64,000 nucleotides of DNA from Antribacter gilvus. Lineage in GTDB: Bacteria > Actinomycetota > Actinomycetes > Actinomycetales > Cellulomonadaceae. The position numbers and the translations under genes are program-made. The notes under the pieces were generated by a model, which saw nothing but the letters and a program-made list of their open reading frames with translations, searched no databases and was not told the DNA's origin. This document shows, piece after piece, positions 27,184 to 34,705 of the stretch (position 1 is its first letter; each line of letters begins with the position of its first letter). The stretch covers positions 79,468 to 143,467 of the forward strand of contig NZ_QXTH01000013.1 of assembly GCF_003946865.1 (NCBI RefSeq), given 5' to 3'.

Positions 27184-28263
27184 TCAGCGGCCCCGGAGCT
27201 TGCGGACGACCTTCTTGGCTGTCGGCAGCGCGCTGTTCCAGGTGGTGTACCACCGTGAGAACGGCACGTCGATGGAGCCTACGAGCTCGTCGGTGTGCTG
27301 CGCGAAGCTCTTCTTGAACTCGCTGATCCCGTCGTTGAGCAGGCCGTTCATGTCGTAGCGGACCAGGCCGGCCCGCTGGGCCAGCTCGATCGCGTGCCAC
27401 TTGACGGGAGCGTTGGCGCGGGCCTTGCGGCCGGTGTCGTTGATGCCGCCATAGAGCTCGAACGACGTCGACGACGACGCGACGCACCACACGAACGCGC
27501 ACGGGGCGCCGTCCGCGAAGGCGGCCACGAGGACGGAGTGCTCGCCCAGCTCGCGGTGGATGTCGAGGTAGTACGTGTCGGAGTGCAGCGCGAAGCCCGC
27601 GCGCTCGGCGGTCTCCTTGTAGACCTCCAGCACCGCGCGCACCTCGTCCTCCGTGGTGACCCGGCGGACCTCGAGCCCGCTGCGCCCGGCCTTGCGGATG
27701 TCGTAGCGGGTGGACTTGCCCATGGCGGCCTGGAGCTGGTCCGCAGACTTCGTCAGGTCCAGGATCAGCGTGGACGGGTACAGGATCGTGTTCGGCGCGT
27801 AGCGGCGGCCCGGCAGGTCGATGCGGGTGCCGGCCGGCCAGTCGGGCTCGAGCGTGAGGCCGACACCGCCCACGTGGGTGCGGCACCACTCGGTCACGGC
27901 CTGCGTCACGGCCGCACGCGACTCGTCGTCGCCCACGCCGTAGACCACGGTCCTGGTGTCGTCGGCGTCCCTGTGCGCCACGACAGGGCCGCGAGGGACG
28001 TACGAGAGAGCCTTGAACTGTGCGGGGAGCGGGCGCACGAGCACCTGCGCCAGACCGGCGGCCCGGCCGTCCGGGGCGGTGAGCCGCAGGCGGTGCGCAC
28101 GCCACGCCCCGGCGGCCTTGACCTCGCCCCAGCCCCAGAGCTGGAGGGGGTGCCCACCCAGCGCGAGGACCTCACGGTCCCAGGCGGCGGGGTCGGTCAC
28201 CACGTCGACGGTGAGGGGCCCGGCGAGGGGGCCGGAGGGCAGCACGGGGGGCAGAACGGACAT
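27184..28263 (-). CDS. FemABX-family aminoacyltransferase (peptidoglycan bridge)
   Basis: A 359-residue GNAT-like double-domain protein of the FemABX family, which transfers amino acids from aminoacyl-tRNA to lipid II stem peptides at the inner face of the membrane. Recognisable parts are HPLQLWGWGEVKA, YVPRGPVV, MGKSTRYDIRKAGRSGLEV, LYGGINDTGRKARANAPVKW and the C-terminal GISEFKKSF. The ATG at 28263 is preceded by TAGAGT at 6 nt. The sequence just upstream (28277-28305) is a copy of the 3' end of rnd ending in an in-frame TAG, so before insertion of the NACHT cassette this gene apparently followed rnd directly. Confidence 0.9.
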   Translation of the reverse strand: MSVLPPVLPSGPLAGPLTVDVVTDPAAWDREVLALGGHPLQLWGWGEVKAAGAWRAHRLRLTAPDGRAAGLAQVLVRPLPAQFKALSYVPRGPVVAHRDADDTRTVVYGVGDDESRAAVTQAVTEWCRTHVGGVGLTLEPDWPAGTRIDLPGRRYAPNTILYPSTLILDLTKSADQLQAAMGKSTRYDIRKAGRSGLEVRRVTTEDEVRAVLEVYKETAERAGFALHSDTYYLDIHRELGEHSVLVAAFADGAPCAFVWCVASSSTSFELYGGINDTGRKARANAPVKWHAIELAQRAGLVRYDMNGLLNDGISEFKKSFAQHTDELVGSIDVPFSRWYTTWNSALPTAKKVVRKLRGR

Positions 28264-28276
28264 GGGATGACTCTAT

Positions 28277-28305
28277 CGGGACCGGGTGAACGCCTCCGCG
28301 AGGCG
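28277..28305. repeat. 29-bp direct repeat, left copy (rnd 3'-end duplicate)
   Basis: This is identical over 29 bp to 30497-30525. Read on the complement it encodes RLAEAFTRSR followed immediately by TAG, the natural end of an rnd reading frame, 12 bp before the FemABX start. The repeat includes the dyad CGCCTC-CGC-GAGGCG. It looks like an attachment-site remnant. Confidence 0.85.
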
Positions 28306-28422
28306 AGAGCTCCTGGGTCTCCCGGGCCGGTCCGCCGAACGGCCACGTAGGATGCGAGATGTCGCCTTTGGTCTAGATCGTGACGGTGTGGCGAGCGGGC
28401 TGCCAGGGGAGGCGCGGACGTT

Positions 28423-30486
28423 GTGAGAGCAGGTGGACGAACCCCTCAGAGGCTCGCCGTCGTGGGCGTGGCCCTGGTCCTCGCGGTGCTGAGCCTCGGC
28501 CTCCACAGCTGGCGTATCGCCACGGCAGTCGCCGGGCCCGTGGACACGTTCATCGGGCTGCTCGGACTTCTGCCGCTGGTGCTCGCGGTCTTCCCGTGGG
28601 GGCACCGGCCGGCTGGGCCCACGGCGACCGGTGACTGGACAGAGGCACTCCGGAGCGCAGAGCTCGAACGGCTCGAGACCAGCCTCAGGGACCGGGGGGT
28701 CGAGGTGGCTCCGACCGACGTCCTGGGCGAGATCGTCGAGCCGAAGGGATCCGGGGACCTGCCACCCCCGGTGGTCGCCGGGATGACCGGGCTGGTACGG
28801 CTCTGGGACCGGGGCGACCCGCCCCGTCTCGTCGTGGTGGGCGCACCGGGAGCGGGCAAGACGGTGGTCCTGGAACGCCTGGCGCGGGACCTCATCAGGG
28901 CCGGAGGCGCGAGCGCACCGGTGCCGGTGATCCTGTCGGTCGCAGGGTGGGACCCCGGCCTGCCGTTCGACCGCTGGCTCGTGGGCCAGCTCGCGGAGAT
29001 GTACCCCGCCATCACGGGACCAGGCTCGGCGGTCATGGAGAGCGACGTTCTCAGGGCGTTCCGGTGGGACGAACGGATCGTGCCGTTCCTCGACGGGTTC
29101 GACGAGGTGGTGGGCGTGCGGCGTGCCGCCCTGCTGGAAGCCCTGAACCGGACGCTCGGGGCTCGTCGTCCCGTCGTGCTGGCGTCGCGCGAGGCGGAGC
29201 TGACCGCCGCGGCCGCTGAGGTCGGGCCCGTTCGCGGCTCTGTCGTCGTCCGGCTCCGTCCTGTTGGGGTCGAGCAGCTCGACGCGTACCTCGCGGCCAC
29301 CCGGCCCGCAGCGTACGCACGCTGGGCGCCTGTGCTCGCGTCGATGCGATCGGATCCTGGATCGGTCCTGCTGCGCGCGCTGAGCACACCGCTCATGCAG
29401 TGGCTCGCTGTCGAGGTCTACGCGAGGCCCGCCACCCGGCCCGGGGAGCTGCTCGACCTCGCGCGGTTCCCGGACGTGCAGGCTGTGGGAAGGCACCTCC
29501 TGACCTCGCTTGTCGGCTCTGCGTTCGACGCTACGGCGATCCTGGGGCCGGGCGAGCGCCGGTGGGACTCGCGTCGGGCAGGAGCCTGGCTCGCCAACGT
29601 CGCCAGGGCAGCGAACGACGACGAGCGCGGGCGGATCAGGTGGTGGGCCCTTCACGAGTCGCTCCTGCCGCGGCTCGGCGCCGTGCTGGCTGCCGGGGGC
29701 TTCCTGGGAGTCGTGGCGGTCGCCCAGTGGTCCGTCGCGGCCGCAGCGGCCCTGACCGCGGCGGTGTTCTGGGCGGTCGTGTGTGGTGACCTCTTCGTGT
29801 GGGCCTACGGCGCCGTCCGGGTCGTCGAGAGGGGTGGGGAGCCGACCCCTGCCGAGTTTCGTGCGGGCCGTGGGGCGCCGGTTCTCTCCCGGGCGACGGT
29901 TCGCCTCGTCGTCCCCACGGCAGCGCTCGCTGTCCTGGCGGTCTGGGCGACAGCGCGTGCCGGGGGGAGCAGCGCCGGCCTCTCAGCGGCAGACACGGCC
30001 CTGCTCGCCGCGCAGGGCACGGTCCTCGCCGCTCTGCTCGGAACCTTCGGCGGCGCCGCAGCCGCGGTGATCCTCATCCGTTGGGGTTCGCTGGACGCGG
30101 CCGTCTCTCCCGAGCACTCTCTGGACCCCCAGGACCTCCTGCGACGCGACGCGCGGGCGACGGCGGCGGTGGCGGGCGCCTTCGCGGCGGGCCTGGCGGT
30201 CGTCACCCTGGTGTCGTGGCGGCTGCTCGGCACGGACGAGGCCGTCCCCGACGGGCTGGTAGCGGCCGCCGTCGCGGCGGGCGCCGTCGTCTCACCGTGC
30301 AGGTTCACGGCGTGGCCGACGTTCCGGGTCGCCCACCTCTGTCTCGCGGTGCGCGGTCGGCTGCCCTTCCGCTACTCGGCGTTCCTCAAGGGCGCGACGG
30401 CCAGGGGCATCCTCCGGGCGGACGGAGCGGCCTACCAGTTCCGCCACACGCTCTTACGGGAGGTCCTCGTGCCGGGGGACGGCTGA
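28423..30486 (+). CDS. Membrane-anchored NACHT-domain NTPase
   Basis: A 687-residue protein. Two hydrophobic segments are near the N-terminus (~10-27 and ~41-58), followed by a NACHT NTPase: Walker A VVGAPGAGKT (Lys146), and Walker B with acidic extension PFLDGFDEV (~221-229), then SREAEL and a helical region. The C-terminal part has several more hydrophobic helices (~420-465, ~500-560, ~580-625) and ends with YQFRHTLLREVL, a motif common at the end of actinobacterial NACHT proteins. Bacterial NACHT proteins include antiphage NLR-like sensors, but no separate effector domain is seen; the membrane helices might be the effector. GTG 28423 has AGGGGAGG upstream. The stop overlaps the extended rnd end by 33 bp. 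Confidence 0.85.
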   Translation: MRAGGRTPQRLAVVGVALVLAVLSLGLHSWRIATAVAGPVDTFIGLLGLLPLVLAVFPWGHRPAGPTATGDWTEALRSAELERLETSLRDRGVEVAPTDVLGEIVEPKGSGDLPPPVVAGMTGLVRLWDRGDPPRLVVVGAPGAGKTVVLERLARDLIRAGGASAPVPVILSVAGWDPGLPFDRWLVGQLAEMYPAITGPGSAVMESDVLRAFRWDERIVPFLDGFDEVVGVRRAALLEALNRTLGARRPVVLASREAELTAAAAEVGPVRGSVVVRLRPVGVEQLDAYLAATRPAAYARWAPVLASMRSDPGSVLLRALSTPLMQWLAVEVYARPATRPGELLDLARFPDVQAVGRHLLTSLVGSAFDATAILGPGERRWDSRRAGAWLANVARAANDDERGRIRWWALHESLLPRLGAVLAAGGFLGVVAVAQWSVAAAAALTAAVFWAVVCGDLFVWAYGAVRVVERGGEPTPAEFRAGRGAPVLSRATVRLVVPTAALAVLAVWATARAGGSSAGLSAADTALLAAQGTVLAALLGTFGGAAAAVILIRWGSLDAAVSPEHSLDPQDLLRRDARATAAVAGAFAAGLAVVTLVSWRLLGTDEAVPDGLVAAAVAAGAVVSPCRFTAWPTFRVAHLCLAVRGRLPFRYSAFLKGATARGILRADGAAYQFRHTLLREVLVPGDG

Positions 30487-31764
30487 CCGGTCCGTCCGGG
30501 ACCGGGTGAACGCCTCCGCGAGGCGGCCCGCGGCGAGACCCACCTGCCACTCACGCGCGCCGCGCCCGCGCAGGAACTCCGCGATGCTCGCCGCGTCGGC
30601 GGGCTCCGGCGGCGTCCAGCACAGGCGGCGCAGGGCGTCCGGCTGGAGCAGGTTCTCAGCGGGCACCGCGTGCTCCTCGGAGAGCGCGGTGATGACCTCC
30701 CGGGCGAAGGTCAGGCGCCGCGCCGCCTCGGGGTCGCGGTCGCCCCAGCTGCGGGGCGGGGGTGGGCCGTCCGTGCGCGGGCCGCGGACGGACGGCAGCG
30801 CCGAGGCGGGCAGCGCGAGCGCCTGGTCGATGGCGTGCTGCCAGTACGGGGCACGACGGCGGGTCCCCTTCCCGGCGAACTCCGGGATGGTCACGAGCTG
30901 CGGCACCGTGCGCGGGAGCGCCTTCGCCGCGGCGACGATCGCGCGGTCGGGCAGCACCCGGCCCGGCGACACGTCTCGTGCGCGGGCGTTGGCGTCGCGT
31001 GCCTGCCAGAGGCTGCGGACGACGGCCATCTGCCGCGCCTCGCGCAGCACGTGCATGCCCGACGTGCGGCGCCACGGGTCGATGCGCGGAGCCGGCAGGG
31101 GAGCGAGGCGGACCGCCTCGAACTCCTGCGCGGCCCACTCGGTCTTGCCGGCGGCCTCCAGCCGCTCCGCCAGCCGGTCGCGGAGCTCCACCAGCACCTC
31201 GACGTCGAGCGCCGCGTAGCGCAGCCAGTCCTCGGGCAGCGGCCGCGTGGACCAGTCCACGGCGGAGTGCTCCTTGGCGAGGCCGAGCCCGAGGACCTCC
31301 GCCACGACGGCGGCGAGCCCCACGCGCTCCAGGCCCAGCAGACGGGCCGCGAGCTCGGTGTCGAAGACGCGGGCCGGGCGCAGGCCGTGCTCGGCGAGCC
31401 CCGGCAGGTCCTGGGACGCGGCGTGCAGCACGTGCTCGGCGTCCCCGACCGCCTCGCCCAGGGGCGCGAGGTCGGGGATCGCCACGGGGTCGATGAGGGC
31501 GGTGCCCGCGCCGGCCCGGCGCACCTGCACGAGGTACGTGGCCTGCCCGTACCGGTAGCCGGAGGCCCGCTCGGCGTCCGCGGCGACGGGACCGGTGCCG
31601 ACGGCGAAGGCCTCGACCACCTTCCGGAACGCCGCCGGGCTGTCGATGACGGGCGGCAGACCCTCTGACGGTTCGGTCAGCGGGACCACGTCACCCAGGG
31701 GTCCGGCCTCCACGTCGCCCGCGGACTGGGGGGGCTCGGACACGGCGGGTGGGGTGGTGCTCAT
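30454..31764 (-). CDS. rnd: Ribonuclease D-like 3'-5' exonuclease with HRDC domain
   Basis: A 436-residue DEDD-family exonuclease for tRNA and stable-RNA 3' processing. The exonuclease domain shows DAERASGYRY (DxE motif I), HAASQDLPGLAEHGL with VFDTELAARLLG, and DWLRYAALDVEVL; the HRDC-like helical part follows (~220-300). The ATG at 31764 overlaps the DUF3000 stop (ATGA). The last 14 residues after FTRSR are encoded by sequence brought in by the NACHT cassette; the ancestral end with a TAG stop survives as the duplicate at 28277-28305. The foreign tail probably has little effect because it is after the HRDC region. Confidence 0.93.
   Translation of the reverse strand: MSTTPPAVSEPPQSAGDVEAGPLGDVVPLTEPSEGLPPVIDSPAAFRKVVEAFAVGTGPVAADAERASGYRYGQATYLVQVRRAGAGTALIDPVAIPDLAPLGEAVGDAEHVLHAASQDLPGLAEHGLRPARVFDTELAARLLGLERVGLAAVVAEVLGLGLAKEHSAVDWSTRPLPEDWLRYAALDVEVLVELRDRLAERLEAAGKTEWAAQEFEAVRLAPLPAPRIDPWRRTSGMHVLREARQMAVVRSLWQARDANARARDVSPGRVLPDRAIVAAAKALPRTVPQLVTIPEFAGKGTRRRAPYWQHAIDQALALPASALPSVRGPRTDGPPPPRSWGDRDPEAARRLTFAREVITALSEEHAVPAENLLQPDALRRLCWTPPEPADAASIAEFLRGRGAREWQVGLAAGRLAEAFTRSRTDRSAVPRHEDLP
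30497..30525. repeat. 29-bp direct repeat, right copy (inside rnd)
   Basis: This is identical to 28277-28305. It lies inside the rnd coding sequence, encoding RLAEAFTRSR on the complement, and marks the junction between resident rnd sequence and the NACHT cassette. Confidence 0.85.
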
Positions 31765-32408
31765 GGACCCACCGTAGGGTGCCTCGGGGAACGGCTCGTA
31801 AACCGCCTGGTCAGGGACGCGACGCCGGCCCAGGCCGGGGGCAGGCCGGCGGCGGTGGCGAGGAGCGCCCCCCAGGCGGCGAGGTGGGGGCCGAGGTTCA
31901 GGTCGGTCGGGGTCCATGACGCGCGGATCTCCAGGTCCACCGCGTCCGGCGTACCAGCGAGGGCGCCGTAGGAGTGGGAGAGCACCCGCGTGATCGTGCC
32001 CCCTTCGGCCACCAGGTTGACGCCCGGTTCCAGGCCGGCGTCGGTCAGGCTCTCCTGGACCCAGGACCAGGCGACGTCCGCGAGGACCGGGTCCGCCGCC
32101 ATCTCCGGGTCGGTGGTGCCACGTACGAGCGTGACCACGCGGAAGGTGCCGTGCCACGCCTCCTGGCCGGCCGGGTCGTGCAGGAGGACGAAGCGCCCGG
32201 TGGCGAGGGCCTCGTCGTCGTCATGGCCGTGGGTCCCTGGGGGCGCACCCGGGATCACGTCCGCGCTGAGGGCCACGCTCCAGGGCGCGACCCGCACGGG
32301 CGCGGGGATCTCCGTGAGGTGTACCTCGGGGCGCAGCGCCTGACCTCGCAGGGCGTCGAGCGCGGCTGCGAAGTCAGGGGGGACGCCGGTGGGCGGGCCA
32401 CTGGTCAC
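31761..32408 (-). CDS. DUF3000 family protein
   Basis: A 215-residue actinobacterial protein of unknown function. Landmarks are VHLTEIPAPVRVAPWSVALSAD (in part), GRFVLLHDPAGQEAW, VAWSWVQESLTDAG and SWTPTDLNLGPHLAAW. It is almost always encoded directly before RNase D in actinobacteria, as here with a 4-nt ATGA overlap, so a role linked to RNA processing is plausible but unproven. The GTG at 32408 has TAAGTT exactly 7 nt upstream, indicating a leaderless transcript for DUF3000-rnd. Confidence 0.88.
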   Translation of the reverse strand: MTSGPPTGVPPDFAAALDALRGQALRPEVHLTEIPAPVRVAPWSVALSADVIPGAPPGTHGHDDDEALATGRFVLLHDPAGQEAWHGTFRVVTLVRGTTDPEMAADPVLADVAWSWVQESLTDAGLEPGVNLVAEGGTITRVLSHSYGALAGTPDAVDLEIRASWTPTDLNLGPHLAAWGALLATAAGLPPAWAGVASLTRRFTSRSPRHPTVGP

Positions 32409-32478
32409 GTCCAGAAACTTACGCGTGCGGCGCGTCGCGTCGACACACCACGCGCCGGTGTCGCCGGATTGTGATTTT

Positions 32479-32530
32479 GCGCTCGACGGCGCCGGTGCAC
32501 ACCTGGGTGCGCACCGGCGCCGTCGAGCGC
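32479..32530. terminator. Perfect 20-bp-arm hairpin
   Basis: The arm 32479-32498 is perfectly complementary to 32511-32530 around a 12-nt loop. It separates the DUF805 gene from the DUF3000-rnd operon, all transcribed leftward, and probably ends the DUF805 transcript. Confidence 0.8.
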
Positions 32531-32567
32531 CTCATCGGCGTGACCTGCGCGAGCGTCAGGGCTGGGC

Positions 32568-33014
32568 TCAGACGGCCGCAGCCACCTCGGCCTTGGGGTC
32601 CGGGCCGAACTGGTTGTCGCCGGCGGTGCCGGCCGTGGCGGCCCAGACGATCAGCATGATCGGGCCGACGATCGGGACCAGGACGAAGAAGTACCAGAAG
32701 CCGGAGCGGCCGGTGTCGTGCAGGCGGCGGACGATCGCGGCGAGCGACGGCAGGAACAGCGCCAGGCTCACGAGGCCGTAGATCGACATGCCGAGGGAGT
32801 ACGACGCGGGCGCGGCGGGCACCACACCGGTCTCCGCAGCCGCCGTCATCGAGGTCATGTACTCGGTGAGGCCAGGCGCGACCGCGACCGCGTAGACGAC
32901 GGACATGACGACGGCGACGGCCAGGGCGAACCACCAGTACTCGGAGCGCCGGGCACGCCCCTTGAAGTCCACGAACTTGCTCAGGCAGGTGCGGATCGAC
33001 TCGACGAACGACAT
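32568..33014 (-). CDS. DUF805 small membrane protein
   Basis: A 148-residue membrane protein with the DUF805 signature: FVDFKGRARRSEYWWF near the N-terminus, about four hydrophobic helices, and AIVRRLHDTGRSGFWYF in the middle. The family is widespread and of unknown function. The ATG at 33014 has GAGGGCT upstream. It is divergent from gnd across a 254-bp gap that holds promoter elements but no gene. Confidence 0.92.
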   Translation of the reverse strand: MSFVESIRTCLSKFVDFKGRARRSEYWWFALAVAVVMSVVYAVAVAPGLTEYMTSMTAAAETGVVPAAPASYSLGMSIYGLVSLALFLPSLAAIVRRLHDTGRSGFWYFFVLVPIVGPIMLIVWAATAGTAGDNQFGPDPKAEVAAAV

Positions 33015-33268
33015 TTCAGCAGCCCTCTCGGATGGTGCAGACCACCTGTGTGATGGTCTCGTGCGCGCACAGTGTGCTGTGTGTGAGGTATGGGTGACAA
33101 GTCGCTTGCTTCCGCCATTTCCGAAGCAGGGGATAAGTGCTGGTCAGAGCGGTGCCATCGGGACGATGGACGTCCCAGGCGGGACCTGTGTGCTGCGCAC
33201 TAGGCTGACGGCGGGCCACGGGCGCGGCCGCGCCCGGTTCCCGTCCCGACCGAAGGAGCAGGCAAGTC

Positions 33269-34705
33269 ATGTCAGCACGCGCACAGATCGGCGTCACCGG
33301 ACTTGCGGTCATGGGCCGCAACCTCGCCCGGAACTTCGCGCGCCATGGGTACACGGTCGCGGTGCACAACCGCTCGTACGCGAAGACCGAGTCCCTCGTC
33401 GCGGAGGCAGGCCACGAGGGCGACTTCGTGCCGTCCGAGTCGATGGCCGACTTCGTGGCGTCGCTCGAGCGTCCCCGCAAGGTCGTCATCATGGTCAAGG
33501 CCGGTGCGGCCACGGACGCCGTGATCGACGAGCTGGTGCCCCTCCTCGAGGAGGGCGACATCGTGGTGGACGCGGGCAACGCGCACTTCCCCGACACGAT
33601 CCGGCGCGAGGCCGCGCTCAAGGAGCACGGCCTCCACTTCGTCGGGACCGGTGTGTCCGGCGGCGAGGAGGGTGCGCTGCTCGGCCCGTCGATCATGCCG
33701 GGCGGCACGCGGGAGTCGTACGAGTCGCTGGGCCCCATCCTCGAGGACATCTCCGCCAAGGTCGACGGCACGCCGTGCTGCACCTACGTGGGTCCCGACG
33801 GCGCCGGGCACTTCGTCAAGATGGTGCACAACGGCATCGAGTACGCCGACATGCAGCTCATCGCGGAGGCGTACGACCTGCTCAAGCAGGGGCTGGGCGC
33901 CTCGGCCGCGGAGATCGGCGAGATCTTCGCGCAGTGGAACACCGGCGACCTCGAGTCGTTCCTCATCGAGATCACGGCGGACGTGCTCCAGCACGTCGAT
34001 GCGGCGACGGGCCAGGCGTTCGTCGACGTCGTGCTCGACCAGGCCGAGCAGAAGGGCACGGGCCGCTGGACCGTGCAGAACGGTCTCGACCTGGGCGTGC
34101 CGATCACCGGCATCGCCGAGGCCACGTTCGCCCGCGCGCTGTCCGGCTCGGTGCCGCAGCGCGAGGCAGGTCGCTCCGCGCTGCCCGCCCACGCGCAGGA
34201 GTGGGAGGTCAAGGACCGCGACGCGTTCATCGAGGACGTGCGCCTCGCGCTGTACGCCTCCAAGGTCGTGGCGTACTCGCAGGGCTTCGACCAGATCGCG
34301 GCGGCGTCCCTCGAGAACGGCTGGGACATCGACCGCGGAGCCATGGCGCGCATCTGGCGCGGTGGCTGCATCATCCGGGCGCGGTTCCTCAACCGCATCA
34401 CCGAGGCGTACGAGCGCGACGCGGCCCTGCCGCTGCTCCTCGCCGACCCCTACTTCACCGACGCGGTGGGCAACGGGCTCTCGGCCTGGCGTCGCATCGT
34501 GGCCGGTGCCGCGCAGAACGGCGTGCCCACGCCGGCGTTCTCCTCGTCGCTCGCCTACTACGACGGCGTGCGGGCCGAGCGCCTGCCGGCCGCCCTCATC
34601 CAGGCGCAGCGCGACTTCTTCGGCGCGCACACCTACCGGCGCGTGGACCGCGACGGTACCTTCCACACCCAGTGGTCGGGCGACCGCGCGGAGGTCGAGG
34701 CGTGA
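33269..34705 (+). CDS. gnd: 6-phosphogluconate dehydrogenase (NADP+, decarboxylating)
   Basis: A 478-residue enzyme of the oxidative pentose-phosphate pathway that converts 6-phosphogluconate to ribulose-5-phosphate and CO2 while making NADPH. The N-terminal Rossmann motif GVTGLAVMGRNLARNFARHG and HNRSYAKTE mark NADP use; the substrate and catalytic region is VSGGEEGALLGPSIMPGG, then GHFVKMVHNGIEYADMQLI (Lys and His). Length is that of the long GndA type. AAGGAG lies about 10 nt before the ATG. The next gene starts inside its stop (GTGA). Confidence 0.96.
   Translation: MSARAQIGVTGLAVMGRNLARNFARHGYTVAVHNRSYAKTESLVAEAGHEGDFVPSESMADFVASLERPRKVVIMVKAGAATDAVIDELVPLLEEGDIVVDAGNAHFPDTIRREAALKEHGLHFVGTGVSGGEEGALLGPSIMPGGTRESYESLGPILEDISAKVDGTPCCTYVGPDGAGHFVKMVHNGIEYADMQLIAEAYDLLKQGLGASAAEIGEIFAQWNTGDLESFLIEITADVLQHVDAATGQAFVDVVLDQAEQKGTGRWTVQNGLDLGVPITGIAEATFARALSGSVPQREAGRSALPAHAQEWEVKDRDAFIEDVRLALYASKVVAYSQGFDQIAAASLENGWDIDRGAMARIWRGGCIIRARFLNRITEAYERDAALPLLLADPYFTDAVGNGLSAWRRIVAGAAQNGVPTPAFSSSLAYYDGVRAERLPAALIQAQRDFFGAHTYRRVDRDGTFHTQWSGDRAEVEA

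Larger units (their letters stand above)
28277..30525. mobile_element. Putative one-gene integrative cassette carrying a NACHT NTPase
   Basis: The 2.2-kb segment is bounded by 29-bp perfect direct repeats (28277-28305 and 30497-30525), both derived from the last ten codons of rnd. The left copy still carries a stop codon right after those codons; in the right copy the rnd frame instead runs 14 codons into the cassette before stopping at 30454. Target-site duplication at the 3' end of a conserved gene is the signature of tyrosine-recombinase integration. No recombinase gene is inside, so mobilisation would have to be in trans, or the element is a remnant. The only gene carried is the NACHT gene. 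Confidence 0.6.

Noticed and set aside
28306..30496. An integrase or transposase gene inside the NACHT cassette.
   Set aside because: All frames of the 2.2-kb interior were considered; the only convincing gene is the NACHT NTPase. There are no terminal inverted repeats of an IS type.
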